Below, piece after piece: positions 8,636-18,414 of a DNA stretch of 37,902 bases (the stretch's first letter is position 1; each line of letters begins with the position of its first letter). The position numbers were made by a program, and so were the translations under genes. The stretch comes from Hoeflea sp. (lineage in GTDB: Bacteria > Pseudomonadota > Alphaproteobacteria > Rhizobiales > Rhizobiaceae), in assembly GCF_014359905.1 (NCBI RefSeq), contig NZ_JACIYP010000047.1:1-37902 (forward strand). The letters run 5' to 3'. The notes below the pieces were generated by a model, which did not search any database, was not told where the DNA came from, and saw only the letters and a list, made by a program, of their open reading frames with translations.

Positions 8636-9838
8636 ATGAACAATGCCGCCTTCGCAACAAAACGCCGCATCTCCATCCTCGGCTCAACCGGCTCCATCGG
8701 CCGCAACACGCTTGATGTCATGGACCATCTCGGCGGCCGCGATGCCTTCGAGGTCCCGGCCATCACCGGGATGGGCAATATCGACCTTCTGGTGCAGCAG
8801 GCCAGGCAGACAGGTGCAGGCTTCGCCGCAACCGCCGATCCGGATCGCTACACGGAACTCAAATCCGCGCTCGCCGGCTCGGGCATCGAGGCGGGCGCCG
8901 GACCTTCCGCGCTGATCGAAGCCGGCCATCGCGACACCGATCTTCTGCTGGCAGGCATTGTCGGTATCGCAGGGCTTGCACCGACGCTTGCCGCAGTCGC
9001 CGGCGGCGCCGACATCGCGCTCGCCAACAAGGAGTGCCTCGTCTCCGCCGGAGATCTGTTCACGGCAGCCATGAGCCGGGGCGGCGGCAGGCTCTTGCCG
9101 GTGGACAGCGAACACAACGCCATCTTCCAGGTGCTGGAGGAAAACCAGCGCCATGCGGTCGAGCGCATCATCCTGACCGCGTCCGGAGGACCGTTCCGCG
9201 ATTACACGCGCGACCAGATGGCCGCGGTAACGCCCGAAATCGCCGCGGCGCATCCCAACTGGTCGATGGGCCTCAAGATCTCCATCGACAGCGCCTCGAT
9301 GTTCAACAAGGCGCTCGAGATGATCGAGGCGCGGCATCTGTTCGGCCTGCGGCCGGATCAGATCGAGGTCATCGTCCACCCACAATCCATCATCCACTCC
9401 ATGGTCGGCTACTCGGACGGCTCCGTGCTGGCCCAGCTCGGCGCGCCCGACATGCGCCACGCCATCGGCTACGCCATCTCCCATCCCCGCCGCGCCAATC
9501 TCCCGGTGGAGCGGCTGGATTTCGCGCGGCTTGCGCGTCTCGATTTCACCGCCCCCGACGAGACCCGGTTTCCGGCGCTGGCGCTTGCCCGCACCGCCAT
9601 GCAGCGCGGCGGCTTGCAGGGCGCCATTCTCAACGGCGCAAAGGAGGCGGCACTCGAGGCCTTCATCGCCGGCAAGATCGGGTTCCTCGAGATGGCCGAC
9701 ATCGTCGCCGCCACCATGGACCGGCTCGACGACGGCCGCCAGGCCACAGGCATCGACGACGTCTATGCCGCCGACCGGGAGGCGCGCGCGGTGGCGATGT
9801 CGATCATCGCCGTGTGCGGCGCGCGGCAGACGACATGA
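8636..9838 (+). CDS. dxr: 1-deoxy-D-xylulose 5-phosphate reductoisomerase
   Basis: The second enzyme of the methylerythritol phosphate pathway, converting DXP to MEP with NADPH and a divalent metal. It is 400 residues, the normal size. Visible family motifs are the NADPH loop GSTGSIGRNTL, LANKECL, the metal ligands in VDSEHNAIFQ, the phosphate loop SGGPFR and the flap and active-site segment NWSMGLKISIDSASMFNKALEMIEA. I choose the ATG at 8636 because homologues begin shortly before RRISILGSTG; an upstream TTG at 8609 is open but adds no conserved residues. The gene stands alone, not in the usual frr-uppS-cdsA-dxr order. Confidence 0.97.
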   Translation: MNNAAFATKRRISILGSTGSIGRNTLDVMDHLGGRDAFEVPAITGMGNIDLLVQQARQTGAGFAATADPDRYTELKSALAGSGIEAGAGPSALIEAGHRDTDLLLAGIVGIAGLAPTLAAVAGGADIALANKECLVSAGDLFTAAMSRGGGRLLPVDSEHNAIFQVLEENQRHAVERIILTASGGPFRDYTRDQMAAVTPEIAAAHPNWSMGLKISIDSASMFNKALEMIEARHLFGLRPDQIEVIVHPQSIIHSMVGYSDGSVLAQLGAPDMRHAIGYAISHPRRANLPVERLDFARLARLDFTAPDETRFPALALARTAMQRGGLQGAILNGAKEAALEAFIAGKIGFLEMADIVAATMDRLDDGRQATGIDDVYAADREARAVAMSIIAVCGARQTT

Positions 9839-10047
9839 GGCCTGCGCCCGCCGCGCCGGGCCGCGTTGACGAATCACGCTGATCCGGCCATCCTCGGGAT
9901 GGCGTGGCCTGCGCCGAACCTCCAAGGACCTTCCCCGGCAAGGTCTTCGCCGGAGGCAAAGGGGCTTTTGTCTCGGGTCGTTTGTCTTGGTCTGACCGTT
10001 TCGGATGGGGTTGCCGGGGAACTCGCCGAAGCGCGAAAGGCTCGACG

Positions 10048-11040
10048 ATGACCAGAAATACGAACTTCAAACGCCGTGTCCGGGCGCGCGCCGCCAAAAC
10101 CGGCGAATCCTACACCGCCGCCCTGTCAAACCTCCGCTCCGGATTGCCGATCGCGCCGCAGCCCGTCGGCGCGGTGAGAGTGGCGGTGGCGCAAACCCCC
10201 TCCTGCGACGATCCGCGCGATGGTGATGCGCTGCGCCGGTGCGGCGCCGCGATGCGCCGGCTGATGCAGGAGGCGCGCAAGGCCGGCGCCAGGCTTGTAC
10301 ATTTTCCCGAAGGCGCCATCTCCTCCCCCGGCAAACGCGCCATGTCCTGCCTTGGCCGCGGCGAGATCGGAGCCTCCGACTGGAGCCGGATGGACTGGCA
10401 ATTGCTGCGCGCGGAGACAGACGCGGTCCGGCGGCTCGCGCAGGAGCTTGGGCTGTGGACCGCGTTCGGGTCGGTGCACCGGCTGTCGGAGCCGCATCGG
10501 CCGCACGCCAGTCTCTACGTGATCTCCGAGTCCGGCGAGCTTGTCACCCGCTATGACGAGCGCATGCTGTCCCACACCAAGATCTCGCACATGTACACGC
10601 CGGGCTCCACGCCGGTGACCTTCGTGGTCGACGGCGTCCGCTTCGGCTGCGCGCTCGGCATGGAAGTGCATTTCCCCGAGATCTTCATCGAATATGAGCG
10701 CTTGGAGGTCGATTGCGTGCTGTTCTCGACCACCGGCGGAACCTGCGCCGACACGGCCTTTGCCGCCGAGACTTTGGGTCACGCGGCAAGCAACAATCTC
10801 TGGGTCAGCTTCTCGGTCCATGCGCAGAACAGCCTCGCCGCCCCTTCAGGAATCGCCATGCCGTCCGGTCAGTGGGCGGCCCGGTGTCCGGCCGACGGGC
10901 GGCCGTCGATCGCTTTGGCCGACATCGGCGCCGATCCGGGGAACCTCGCCCGCCCCTGGCGGAGGCTTGCGCGCTCGGGCATCTACGATCCGCATCTGGC
11001 CGAGGAAGACCCGCGCAGCCGCGAGCGCAACAGCTTCTGA
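10048..11040 (+). CDS. Nitrilase-fold protein with degenerate catalytic triad
   Basis: A 330-residue carbon-nitrogen hydrolase fold. The core aligns well with nitrilase-superfamily amidohydrolases: E89 in HFPEGAISSP is the catalytic Glu. The Lys normally found in YxK/YDK reads E171 in RYDERML, and the nucleophilic Cys normally at six residues before FPE reads G204 in CALGMEVHFPE (a Cys is present three residues earlier). On this alignment two of three catalytic residues are lost, so it is probably not a functional amidase and may be a binding or regulatory protein. The first 30 residues are a basic helical extension (TNFKRRVRARAAKTGESYTAAL) that precedes the fold. It stands alone between dxr and the convergent cox operon, from which a strong hairpin separates it. 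Confidence 0.8.
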   Translation: MTRNTNFKRRVRARAAKTGESYTAALSNLRSGLPIAPQPVGAVRVAVAQTPSCDDPRDGDALRRCGAAMRRLMQEARKAGARLVHFPEGAISSPGKRAMSCLGRGEIGASDWSRMDWQLLRAETDAVRRLAQELGLWTAFGSVHRLSEPHRPHASLYVISESGELVTRYDERMLSHTKISHMYTPGSTPVTFVVDGVRFGCALGMEVHFPEIFIEYERLEVDCVLFSTTGGTCADTAFAAETLGHAASNNLWVSFSVHAQNSLAAPSGIAMPSGQWAARCPADGRPSIALADIGADPGNLARPWRRLARSGIYDPHLAEEDPRSRERNSF

Positions 11041-11084
11041 GTAGCGGCGCGCCGGATCGCGGCCGGGACTGCCCCGGACACGAG

Positions 11085-11119
11085 AAAGCCGCCCGCAACG
11101 GTCTGCTGCGGGCGGCTTT
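11085..11119. terminator. Bidirectional terminator between nitrilase-fold gene and coxM
   Basis: A perfect 12-base-pair stem, AAAGCCGCCCGC with GCGGGCGGCTTT, around an 11-base loop. It lies between two convergent genes, and its A and T ends suit both directions. Confidence 0.8.
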
Positions 11120-11144
11120 GATGGCGATGGCGGTCGATCGGGCC

Positions 11145-11945
11145 TTATCCCGCGGCGGCGACCGCCCGCTTGGCCATGACCTTGACCAGATTGGCGCGGT
11201 AAGCCGATGAGCCGTGAATATCCGCCATCAGGTCCGCATCATCGACCGTGACGCCGTCGAGCGCCGCGGCCGAGAAATCCGAGGCAAGCGCCTGCTCCAT
11301 CTCCGCCTGCCGGAACACGCCATCCGACCCTGCGCCGGTGACCGCCACCCGCACGGATCCATCGCCTTGCTTGGCGACGAAGACGCCGGTCAACGCATAG
11401 CGCGACGCCGGATTGGGGAATTTTGCGTAGCCGCATTTGGCGGGCGCCGTGATCTCCACCGCTACGATCAGTTCGCCCTCTTCCAGCGCGGTGTCGAACA
11501 TGCCGGTGAAATACTCATCCGCGGCAATCGAGCGCGTGTTGGTGACGATGGTCGCGTTGAGCGCGAGCAGGCCCGCCGGGTAATCCGCCGCCGGGTCGTT
11601 GTTGGCGATCGAGCCGCCGATGGTGCCCATGTGCCGGACATGCGGGTCGCCGATATGGGCTGCCAGATGCGCGAGCGCCGGGCAGGCTTTGGCGATCTCG
11701 GCGGAATTCGCCACCTCCGCATGGGTGGTGGCGGCGCCGATGCGGATTTTCCCGCCATTGACCGAGATGCCCTTCATCTCGCTCACATGCCTGAGATCAA
11801 CGAGATCCGAGGGGGCCGCGAGCCGCTGTTTCATGGTGGGCAGCAGGGTCTGCCCTCCCGACAGGAACTTGGCCTCATCCGAGGTTGAGACCAGCTTGAT
11901 TGCGTCCTCGACCGAGGAGGCGCGGTGATAATTGGTTGCATACAT
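11145..11945 (-). CDS. coxM: FAD subunit of a molybdenum hydroxylase (CoxM type)
   Basis: The 266-residue medium subunit that passes electrons from the iron-sulfur subunit to FAD. The two FAD-binding motifs are clear: SGGQTLLPTM near residue 30 and TIGGSIANNDPAADYP near residue 107. It is the last gene of the coxS-coxL-coxM set, starting 18 bases after coxL behind GGGAGG. The AYRGAGR active-site motif of the large subunit places the whole complex in form II, so carbon monoxide may not be the true substrate. Confidence 0.92.
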   Translation of the reverse strand: MYATNYHRASSVEDAIKLVSTSDEAKFLSGGQTLLPTMKQRLAAPSDLVDLRHVSEMKGISVNGGKIRIGAATTHAEVANSAEIAKACPALAHLAAHIGDPHVRHMGTIGGSIANNDPAADYPAGLLALNATIVTNTRSIAADEYFTGMFDTALEEGELIVAVEITAPAKCGYAKFPNPASRYALTGVFVAKQGDGSVRVAVTGAGSDGVFRQAEMEQALASDFSAAALDGVTVDDADLMADIHGSSAYRANLVKVMAKRAVAAAG

Positions 11946-11963
11946 GGTGTCTGCCTCCCTTTC

Positions 11964-14312
11964 CTACTGTGCCGACGCGAGCGCTGCCCAGACACGCGGA
12001 GCGGTGGCGGGCATTGTCAGGTCATTGTTGCCGATGGCATCCGTGATGGCGTTGATCAGCGCCGGCGGCGAGCCGATGGCGCCGGCCTCGCCGCAGCCCT
12101 TGATGCCAAGCGGGTTGGACGGGCAGACGGTTTCCGTGGTCGAGACCTGGAACGAGGGCAGATCGTCGGCGCGCGGCATGGTGTAATCCATGTAGCTCGC
12201 GGTCAGCAGCTGTCCGGTTTCCGGGTCGTAGTGGGTGCCTTCCAGCAGCGCCTGGCCGATGCCTTGCGCCAGACCGCCATGCACCTGGCCTTCAACGATC
12301 ATCGGGTTGATGATCTTGCCGAAATCGTCGGCTGCGACGAACTGCACGATTTCGGTCTTGCCGGTGTCCGGATCGACTTCGACCTCGCAGATGTAACAGC
12401 CGGCGGGGAAGGTGAAGTTGGACGGATCGTAGAACGCCCCCTCCTTCAGGCCCGGCTCCATGCCTTCGGGCAGATTGTGCGCGGTGTAGGCGGCGAGCGC
12501 CATCTGGAACCACGGCACGCTCTTGTCGGTGCCGGCCACCTTGAGCTCGCCGTTCTCGATGACGATGTCGCTCTCGTCGGCTTCCATCAGGTGCGCCGCG
12601 ATCTTCTTGGCCTTGGCTTCGACCTTGTCGAGCGCCTTGACCACGGCCGACATGCCGACCGCACCCGAGCGCGAGCCGTAGGTGCCCATGCCCATCTGCA
12701 CCTTGTCGGTGTCGCCGTGCACGATCGAGACGCTGTCGATGCCGACGCCGAAGCGGCCGGCCACCAGCTGGGCGAAGGTGGTCTCATGGCCCTGGCCATG
12801 GCTGTGCGAGCCGGTCAGCACCTCGACGGTACCCACCGCATTGACCCGCACCTCGGCCGATTCCCAAAGCCCCACGCCCGCGCCGAGCGAGCCCACCGCG
12901 GCCGACGGCGCGATGCCGCAGGCCTCGATGTAGCAGCTCATGCCGATGCCGCGGAGCTTGCCGCGGCTTTTAGCCTCCGCCTTGCGGGCGGCAAAGCCGT
13001 CATATTCGGACGCCTTCATCGCCGCCGAAAGCGAGGCTTCGTAGTCGCCCGCGTCGTAGCACATGATCACCGGCGTCTGGTGCGGGAACTCGCGGATGAA
13101 GTTGGTCCGCCGCAGTTCCGCCGGCGTCACGCCCAGTTCGCGCGCCGCCGTCTCCATGGTCCGTTCGAGCAGATAGGTCGCCTCCGGCCGGCCGGCGCCG
13201 CGATAGGCGTCCACCGGCACGGTGTTGGTGTAGACCGTGCGCACATTGGCGTGGATCGCCGGGATGTCGTACTGGCCCGACAGCAGCGTTGCGTAGAGAT
13301 AGGTCGGCACCGAGCTCGAAAACAGCGACATGTAGGCGCCGAGATTGGCGATCGTGTCGACCTTGAAGCCGGTGATCTTGTTGTTGGCGTCGAACGCCAT
13401 CTTCACTGTCGAGACGTGGTCGCGGCCATGGGCGTCGGTCAGGAAGGCCTCGGTCCGGTCGCAATTCCACTTCACCGGAACGCCGGTGCGCTTGGAGGCC
13501 CACAGGCAGACGATCTCCTCGGGATAGATGTAGATCTTCGACCCAAACCCGCCGCCCACGTCCGGCGCGATCACGCGCAGCTTGTTCTCGGGCGCCACAT
13601 TGTAGAAGGCGCTCAGCACCAGCCGCGCCACATGCGGATTCTGCGAGGTGGTCCACAGCGTGTAGTGATCCTCCCCCTCGTCATAGACGCCGAGCGCTGC
13701 CCGCGGCTCCATCGGGTTGGGGACAAGCCGGTTGTTGATGATCTTCATTTCGGTGACATGCGCCGCCGAAGCGATCGCCGCATCGGTTGCCGCACTGTCG
13801 CCGATTTCCCAGTCAAAAATCAGGTTGCCCTTGGCCTCGGGATGGATCTGCGGTGCGCCTTCCTTGAGCGCCTCGACGGCGCTGGTGACGACCGGCAGGG
13901 TTTCATACTCGACCACCACCGCTTCGGCCGCATCCCGCGCCTGGGCCTTGGTGTCGGCGACCACGATGGCGACGGCATCGCCGACATAGCGCACGGTGTC
14001 CTGGGCCAGCGGGCGCCAGACGCCCATGTTCATCGGCGAGCCGTCCTTGGAGTGGATCATCCAGCCGCAGATGATGTTGCCGATGGCGTCTTCGCTCAGT
14101 TGAGCGCCGTTGAGAATGCCGATCACGCCCGGCATCTTCTCGGCGGCCGAGGTGTCGATCGACTTGATCTTCGCATGGGCGTGCGGCGAGCGGACGAAAT
14201 GCGCCTGCTTCATGCCTGGCACCACCATGTCGTCGGTGTACTTGCCCTTGCCGGTGATGAACCGCTTGTCTTCCTTGCGCGCCACCCGGGCGCCGATACC
14301 TTCCATTCCCAT
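11964..14312 (-). CDS. coxL: Molybdopterin large subunit, form II CoxL / xanthine dehydrogenase family
   Basis: The 782-residue catalytic subunit, carrying the molybdenum cytosine dinucleotide cofactor. The active-site loop is AYRGAGR at 369-375, the form II signature; true CO dehydrogenases (form I) carry AYXCSFR there. The catalytic Glu is E742 in [12 protein letters not shown]. Further cofactor contacts include DVGGGFGSK near 251. The start at 14312 has GGAGGAG eight bases ahead. About 180 bases separate it from coxS. Known relatives hydroxylate purines, N-heteroaromatics or aldehydes, and the divergent flavin monooxygenase operon suggests an aromatic or heterocyclic substrate here. No cofactor-insertion gene (coxD or xdhC type) is adjacent. 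Confidence 0.93.
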   Translation of the reverse strand: MGMEGIGARVARKEDKRFITGKGKYTDDMVVPGMKQAHFVRSPHAHAKIKSIDTSAAEKMPGVIGILNGAQLSEDAIGNIICGWMIHSKDGSPMNMGVWRPLAQDTVRYVGDAVAIVVADTKAQARDAAEAVVVEYETLPVVTSAVEALKEGAPQIHPEAKGNLIFDWEIGDSAATDAAIASAAHVTEMKIINNRLVPNPMEPRAALGVYDEGEDHYTLWTTSQNPHVARLVLSAFYNVAPENKLRVIAPDVGGGFGSKIYIYPEEIVCLWASKRTGVPVKWNCDRTEAFLTDAHGRDHVSTVKMAFDANNKITGFKVDTIANLGAYMSLFSSSVPTYLYATLLSGQYDIPAIHANVRTVYTNTVPVDAYRGAGRPEATYLLERTMETAARELGVTPAELRRTNFIREFPHQTPVIMCYDAGDYEASLSAAMKASEYDGFAARKAEAKSRGKLRGIGMSCYIEACGIAPSAAVGSLGAGVGLWESAEVRVNAVGTVEVLTGSHSHGQGHETTFAQLVAGRFGVGIDSVSIVHGDTDKVQMGMGTYGSRSGAVGMSAVVKALDKVEAKAKKIAAHLMEADESDIVIENGELKVAGTDKSVPWFQMALAAYTAHNLPEGMEPGLKEGAFYDPSNFTFPAGCYICEVEVDPDTGKTEIVQFVAADDFGKIINPMIVEGQVHGGLAQGIGQALLEGTHYDPETGQLLTASYMDYTMPRADDLPSFQVSTTETVCPSNPLGIKGCGEAGAIGSPPALINAITDAIGNNDLTMPATAPRVWAALASAQ

Positions 14313-14492
14313 GTCTCAAACTCCTCCGGTTGAGTGCTGGAGAAAAGCCGGTGCGGAATATCGGGGCAGGGTTGCCAGTAACCGGGATTTTGGAGAACCG
14401 GAACCTTATCCGGCCTTCCCGCGCCAAATCACTGTCGCACTGCCCATCCGTTCAAACCCGCAGCCTTTCGCCATTGCCTGTTCAGGCATTGC

Positions 14493-14984
14493 CTATTCGG
14501 CTGCAATCCGCGCGCCGTCGCCCATTTTGGAGGCGGCATCGAGAATGGCCTTGACGATGTTGTGGTAGCCCGTACAGCGGCAGATATTGCCCTCCAGCTC
14601 CGCGCGGACGGTCTTTTCATCCAACTGACCGCCGTGCCTCTTGATCATGTCGACAGCCGACATGATCATGCCCGGCGTGCAAAAGCCGCACTGCAAGCCG
14701 TGATGCTCGCGGAATGCCGCTTGCACCGGATGCAGCTCGCCGCCGGACGCCAGTCCCTCGATGGTCATGACCTCCGACCCGTCTGCTTGCGCAGCGAGCA
14801 TGGTGCAGGATTTGACCGCCTTGCCGTCCACATGCACCACGCAGGCGCCGCACTGGGATGTGTCGCACCCCACATGCGTTCCGGTAAGCCCTAGATTTTC
14901 ACGAATGAACTGGACCAGAAGCGTCCGGTCCTCGCATTGGCCGGAGACGGTTCGCCCGTTCACGGTCATTGATACAGTCGCCAT
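14493..14984 (-). CDS. coxS: [2Fe-2S] subunit of a molybdenum hydroxylase (CoxS type)
   Basis: The 163-residue small subunit with two [2Fe-2S] clusters. The plant-ferredoxin type cluster uses the cysteines of [13 protein letters not shown] and the Cys of KSC; the second uses CGFC and CRC in the helical C-terminal half. I start at the ATG at 14984, which has AGGGAGGA at a suitable distance; a TTG one codon earlier is also open. It is the first gene of the coxSLM set, and its upstream region faces the TRAP/monooxygenase operon across a 500-base gap. Confidence 0.95.
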   Translation of the reverse strand: MATVSMTVNGRTVSGQCEDRTLLVQFIRENLGLTGTHVGCDTSQCGACVVHVDGKAVKSCTMLAAQADGSEVMTIEGLASGGELHPVQAAFREHHGLQCGFCTPGMIMSAVDMIKRHGGQLDEKTVRAELEGNICRCTGYHNIVKAILDAASKMGDGARIAAE

Positions 14985-15484
14985 CAATTTCCTCCCTAAT
15001 GCATGTCGCGTTCAAACGAATTCCTATGAGCGCTAACGTCTATGCATTATTTCAAAGCCCTACAGGTGCAAGTTCCTCCCTCACCCGTCACTCATCATTT
15101 TCCTTTTTTGCGAAAGGATCAACAGGGAAACTTGGAATAATGCGCGGGCACGTCAAGTCGCCGCACACGGCTCGCGAAACCGTGCTTGCTGTCGGTCCGG
15201 GCTGAGGCATTACACCTTTCGTCGCAACCCATAAAAAGCGCTTGCCGGTCAAACGCTTTCCATTTATAAACTGACCGAACGGTCGGTTAATTGCATGCTG
15301 ACCGGCCTGAGGAGTGTTTGGGAGGACAATCCGGAAGACATCACCCGCCGTTCCGGCGCGGCATATCCGCTGGCGACGGCATCCGCACGATGATATGCAA
15401 CACACCCTAGGCAGTTACAAAAAATAACCTTAGTTTCTGGGGAACTGCGGTTTTGGGACCGCACCATCAATCTGGGAGGATACA
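14985..15484. other. Divergent control region, coxS versus dctP operon
   Basis: No gene is seen in these 500 bases. The stretch contains a TetR-like palindrome at 15270-15287 and ends with the GGGAGGA ribosome site of dctP. It presumably holds the promoters of both divergent operons. Confidence 0.6.
15270..15287. promoter_or_regulatory. TetR-type operator palindrome
   Basis: The sequence ACTGACCGAACGGTCGGT is an 18-base near-palindrome with half-sites ACYGACCG. Sites of this ACCGACCG type are typical of TetR-family repressors. No TetR gene is in the window, so the regulator would be encoded elsewhere. Confidence 0.5.
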
Positions 15485-16534
15485 ATGAAAAAACGCACTT
15501 TCCTGAAATCGGCGGCCGTTGCGGCAATCGCCCTGTCTGCATTCGGCGCCTCGTCGCTCGGCGCCGCCGCGCAGGAAGTCACCCTGCGCATGCACCAGTT
15601 CCTGCCGGCCCAGGCCAATGTCCCGACCGGCGTTCTCATTCCCTGGGCCGAGAAGATCGGCAAAGACTCGGGCGGACGCATCAAGGTTGAGGTTTTCTCG
15701 GGCATGGCGCTCGGCGGCACGCCGCCGCAATTGATGGACCAGGCCCGAGACGGCGTGGTCGACATCGTTTGGACGCTTCCGGGCTACACGCCGGGCCGGT
15801 TCCCCCGCGTTGAAGTGTTTGAACTTCCCTTCATGATGACCAATGCGGAAGCCACATCGCGCGCCTACTGGGATCTGTTCAAGTCCGACATGGAAGCCCA
15901 GGAGTTCCAGGGCATCAAGATCCTCGCCACCTGGGTTCACGGCCCCGGCGTCATTCACGCCAAGGGCGAGGGCGTCCGCAAGCTTGAAGACATGCAGGGC
16001 AAGAAACTGCGCGGGCCCACGCGTGTCATCAACAACCTGCTCGCCGAAACCGGTGCCGAACCGATCGGCATGCCCGTGCCGGCAATCCCGGAAGCCTTGT
16101 CCAAGGGCGTGATCGACGCCACGGTGATCCCGTGGGAAGTCACGCCATCGCTCAAGATCGCCGAACTCGTCGACACCCACACCGAGTTCTCCGGCGATCA
16201 TGCGCTCTACACCGCGGCATTCGTGCTTGCCATGAACCAGGCCAAATACGACAGCCTCCCAGATGATCTCAAGAAGGTGATCGACGACAACACCGGTGCG
16301 GATTTCTCGGCCCATGCCGGAATGACGCAAGCCTCGTTCGATGCGCCCGGCCGCAAGATCGCCGAGGGCACGGACAACGAGATCGTTGTTCTCGACGAGG
16401 CCGAAGTGGCGCGCTGGAAGGAAGTCGGCGAAAAGGTGCGTGACAACTGGTTTACCGAAATGGAAGCCAAGGGCATAGATGGCGAGGCGCTTTACGCCAA
16501 GGCGCAGGAATTGATCGCCAGCTACACCAAGTAA
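15485..16534 (+). CDS. dctP: TRAP transporter solute-binding protein
   Basis: A 349-residue periplasmic binding protein of the DctP family. Residues 1-30 form a signal peptide (MKKRTFLKSAAVAAIALS to AAAQ). The fold-defining stretch with the carboxylate-binding Arg is KKLRGPTRVINNLL near 176-190, followed by PIGMPVPAIPEALSKGVIDATVIPWE. A strong GGGAGGA precedes the ATG. A stable hairpin follows the gene, and a flavin monooxygenase gene separates it from its membrane partners dctQ and dctM, an unusual order. The ligand is probably an organic acid that the monooxygenase or the divergent molybdenum hydroxylase then attacks. It is distinct from the second TRAP system at 30494-33573 and lacks that system's operator. 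Confidence 0.9.
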   Translation: MKKRTFLKSAAVAAIALSAFGASSLGAAAQEVTLRMHQFLPAQANVPTGVLIPWAEKIGKDSGGRIKVEVFSGMALGGTPPQLMDQARDGVVDIVWTLPGYTPGRFPRVEVFELPFMMTNAEATSRAYWDLFKSDMEAQEFQGIKILATWVHGPGVIHAKGEGVRKLEDMQGKKLRGPTRVINNLLAETGAEPIGMPVPAIPEALSKGVIDATVIPWEVTPSLKIAELVDTHTEFSGDHALYTAAFVLAMNQAKYDSLPDDLKKVIDDNTGADFSAHAGMTQASFDAPGRKIAEGTDNEIVVLDEAEVARWKEVGEKVRDNWFTEMEAKGIDGEALYAKAQELIASYTK

Positions 16535-16552
16535 GTCGACCGACGTCCCAGA

Positions 16553-16589
16553 TCCGGCGGGGCTTGCCTCACATGGCTGCTCCGCCGGA
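16553..16589 (+). terminator. Hairpin behind dctP, possible attenuator
   Basis: TCCGGCGG pairs with CCGCCGGA across a 21-base loop, between the dctP stop and the monooxygenase start, with no T tract. A hairpin here would fit partial termination or RNA protection giving more binding protein than membrane subunits. Confidence 0.45.
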
Positions 16590-16610
16590 CCGATATTGCG
16601 AGTATCGACG

Positions 16611-17891
16611 ATGACCATACTTGTTGCCGGCGCGGGCATTGCCGGATTGACCTTCGCGTTGACCTGCCGCCAGATCGGGGTTCCGGTCAGAGTGTTCGAG
16701 CAAGTCGACGAGATCCGCCCGCTCGGCGTGGGGATCAATCTGCAGCCGCATGCCATCCGCGAACTGATGGAACTCGGCCTTCAATCCTGGTTCGACGGCA
16801 TCGGCATCCGCACCCGCGAAGTCGCCTATTTTTCCAAGCACGGTCGCCCGATATGGTCCGAGCCGCGCGGCATTGAGGCGGGCTACAACTGGCCGCAATT
16901 GTCGGTTCACCGCGGCAAGTTGCAACTCATGCTGTTGCAGGCGGTCCGCGACCGGCTCGGGGCTGACGCCATCCAGACCGGTTGGAAAGCCACCGGCTAT
17001 TCCCAGGTCAAAAATGGCGTTACGCTCAATCTGGTGAACCGCGAGGGCGAAGCCAGGACCGAGCGCGGCAGCATCCTCGTGGCCGCGGATGGCATCCATT
17101 CCGCGATCCGCGCCCAGATGAACCCCGACCAGGGGCCTCCTGTCTGGGGCGGCGCCGTGCTGTGGCGCGCGACCAGCCGCGCCAAACCCTTCCTGACCGG
17201 CGCGACCATGGCCATGGTCGGGCACGAATGGCAAAAATTCGTGACCTACCCCATTTCCGCAACAGATCCCGAAACCGGTCTCGCCGACATCAACTGGGTG
17301 GCAGAGATCAAGAAGGCGCCCGATGCTTCGTGGAACCGGGAGGACTGGAACCGGCCGGGCAACATTGCCGACTTCCTGCCGGCCTTCGAAAGCTGGCACT
17401 TTGACTGGCTCGACATTCCTTCACTGATCAGAAGCGCCGATCAGATTTACGAGTATCCCATGGTCGACCGGGATCCGCTCGACAATTGGCGCGACGGCCG
17501 GGTCACGCTGATGGGCGACGCAGCCCACCCGATGTATCCTATCGGCTCGAATGGAGCATCCCAGGCCATTCTCGACGCCCGGATCCTGGGCAAATGCCTG
17601 GTCGACCACCAGGTGACGGAAGAGGCCTTGATCGCCTATGAGGACGAGCGGCGGCCGGCGACCACCAGGATTGTGCTGGCCAATCGCGGCAACGGGCCGG
17701 ACCAGATCATGCAGGTGGTCGAGGAAAAATGCCAGGGCCTGTTTGACACGATAGACGAGGTGATGAGCGCCGAGGAACTCGCCGGTCACGCCGCCCGCTA
17801 CAAGGCGCTGGCCGGGTTCGATCGTGAAACGCTCAATTCGCGCCCGCCGCTGATTGCAGGCCCGGTCGTTCGGGACACCGCCGATGCTTGA
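16611..17891 (+). CDS. FAD-dependent aromatic monooxygenase (group A flavoprotein)
   Basis: A 426-residue single-component flavoprotein hydroxylase. The three classical motifs are present: the dinucleotide loop VAGAGIAGL at the N-terminus, the DG motif in VAADGIHSAIRAQM and the GD motif in LMGDAAHPMYPIGSNGASQ. Members of this group (salicylate, 6-hydroxynicotinate and related hydroxylases) insert one oxygen atom into an activated ring using NAD(P)H. I start at the ATG at 16611; a GTG slightly upstream is open. The end overlaps the start of dctQ by eight bases (ATGCTTGA), so it is part of the TRAP operon and probably acts on the imported ligand. The substrate cannot be named. Confidence 0.85.
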   Translation: MTILVAGAGIAGLTFALTCRQIGVPVRVFEQVDEIRPLGVGINLQPHAIRELMELGLQSWFDGIGIRTREVAYFSKHGRPIWSEPRGIEAGYNWPQLSVHRGKLQLMLLQAVRDRLGADAIQTGWKATGYSQVKNGVTLNLVNREGEARTERGSILVAADGIHSAIRAQMNPDQGPPVWGGAVLWRATSRAKPFLTGATMAMVGHEWQKFVTYPISATDPETGLADINWVAEIKKAPDASWNREDWNRPGNIADFLPAFESWHFDWLDIPSLIRSADQIYEYPMVDRDPLDNWRDGRVTLMGDAAHPMYPIGSNGASQAILDARILGKCLVDHQVTEEALIAYEDERRPATTRIVLANRGNGPDQIMQVVEEKCQGLFDTIDEVMSAEELAGHAARYKALAGFDRETLNSRPPLIAGPVVRDTADA

Positions 17892-18414
17892 CCGGATCGA
17901 CCGCGGGATGCGGCTGTTGGCGGGCTTTCTCGCCATTCTGGGCGGCCTGGCGCTGATAGCGGTCATCCTGATCACCGTCCTCTCCGTGTCGGGCCGCGCA
18001 CTGCTCTTCATCGGCCTCGGTCCGATCCGTGGTGATTTCGAACTTGTGGAACTCGGCACCGGCTTCGCGGTCTTTGCCTTCCTGCCCTGGGTCCAGATCA
18101 ACCGCCAGCACGCCTCGGTGGAGATCCTCACCATGCAATTGAGCGGGCGCATCAACCGGATCATTGACATGGGCGCCGATCTCTTGATGTTTGCCATTGC
18201 CGTGCTGTTGACCTGGAAACACTGGGACGGGACGCTCGACAAGCTGGCCTATGGCGAAACAACCTTCATCATCCAGTATCCGATCTGGTGGGCCTATGCC
18301 TCCGGTCTCGCCGGCGCCATCGGCTTTGTGCTGACCAGCTTCTGGTGCGTGGTGCTGAGCGCCCGGGCGCTTCTGACCGGGCAGGACCAGACCCACGGGG
18401 AGATGCAGCATTGA
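17884..18414 (+). CDS. dctQ: TRAP transporter small membrane subunit
   Basis: A 176-residue DctQ-type protein with four predicted membrane helices (around 10-35, 50-70, 95-115 and 135-160). It bridges the binding protein and the large permease DctM. The ATG at 17884 overlaps the monooxygenase stop, and its own stop overlaps the TTG start of dctM, so all three are translationally coupled. Confidence 0.88.
   Translation: MLDRIDRGMRLLAGFLAILGGLALIAVILITVLSVSGRALLFIGLGPIRGDFELVELGTGFAVFAFLPWVQINRQHASVEILTMQLSGRINRIIDMGADLLMFAIAVLLTWKHWDGTLDKLAYGETTFIIQYPIWWAYASGLAGAIGFVLTSFWCVVLSARALLTGQDQTHGEMQH

Noticed and set aside
11925-14333. Long open frame (802 codons) on the plus strand opposite coxL
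   Set aside because: Antisense shadow in GC-rich coding DNA: rich in His, Arg and Gly, no recognisable domain, and it lies exactly opposite a certain gene. Similar shadows opposite suyB (20858-22933), the dctM at 18411 and the VWA gene (34736-37021) were rejected for the same reason.
11964-14984. True aerobic carbon monoxide dehydrogenase
   Set aside because: The large subunit carries AYRGAGR, the form II motif, and not the AYXCSFR loop of form I CO dehydrogenases. The cox names are kept only as family labels.
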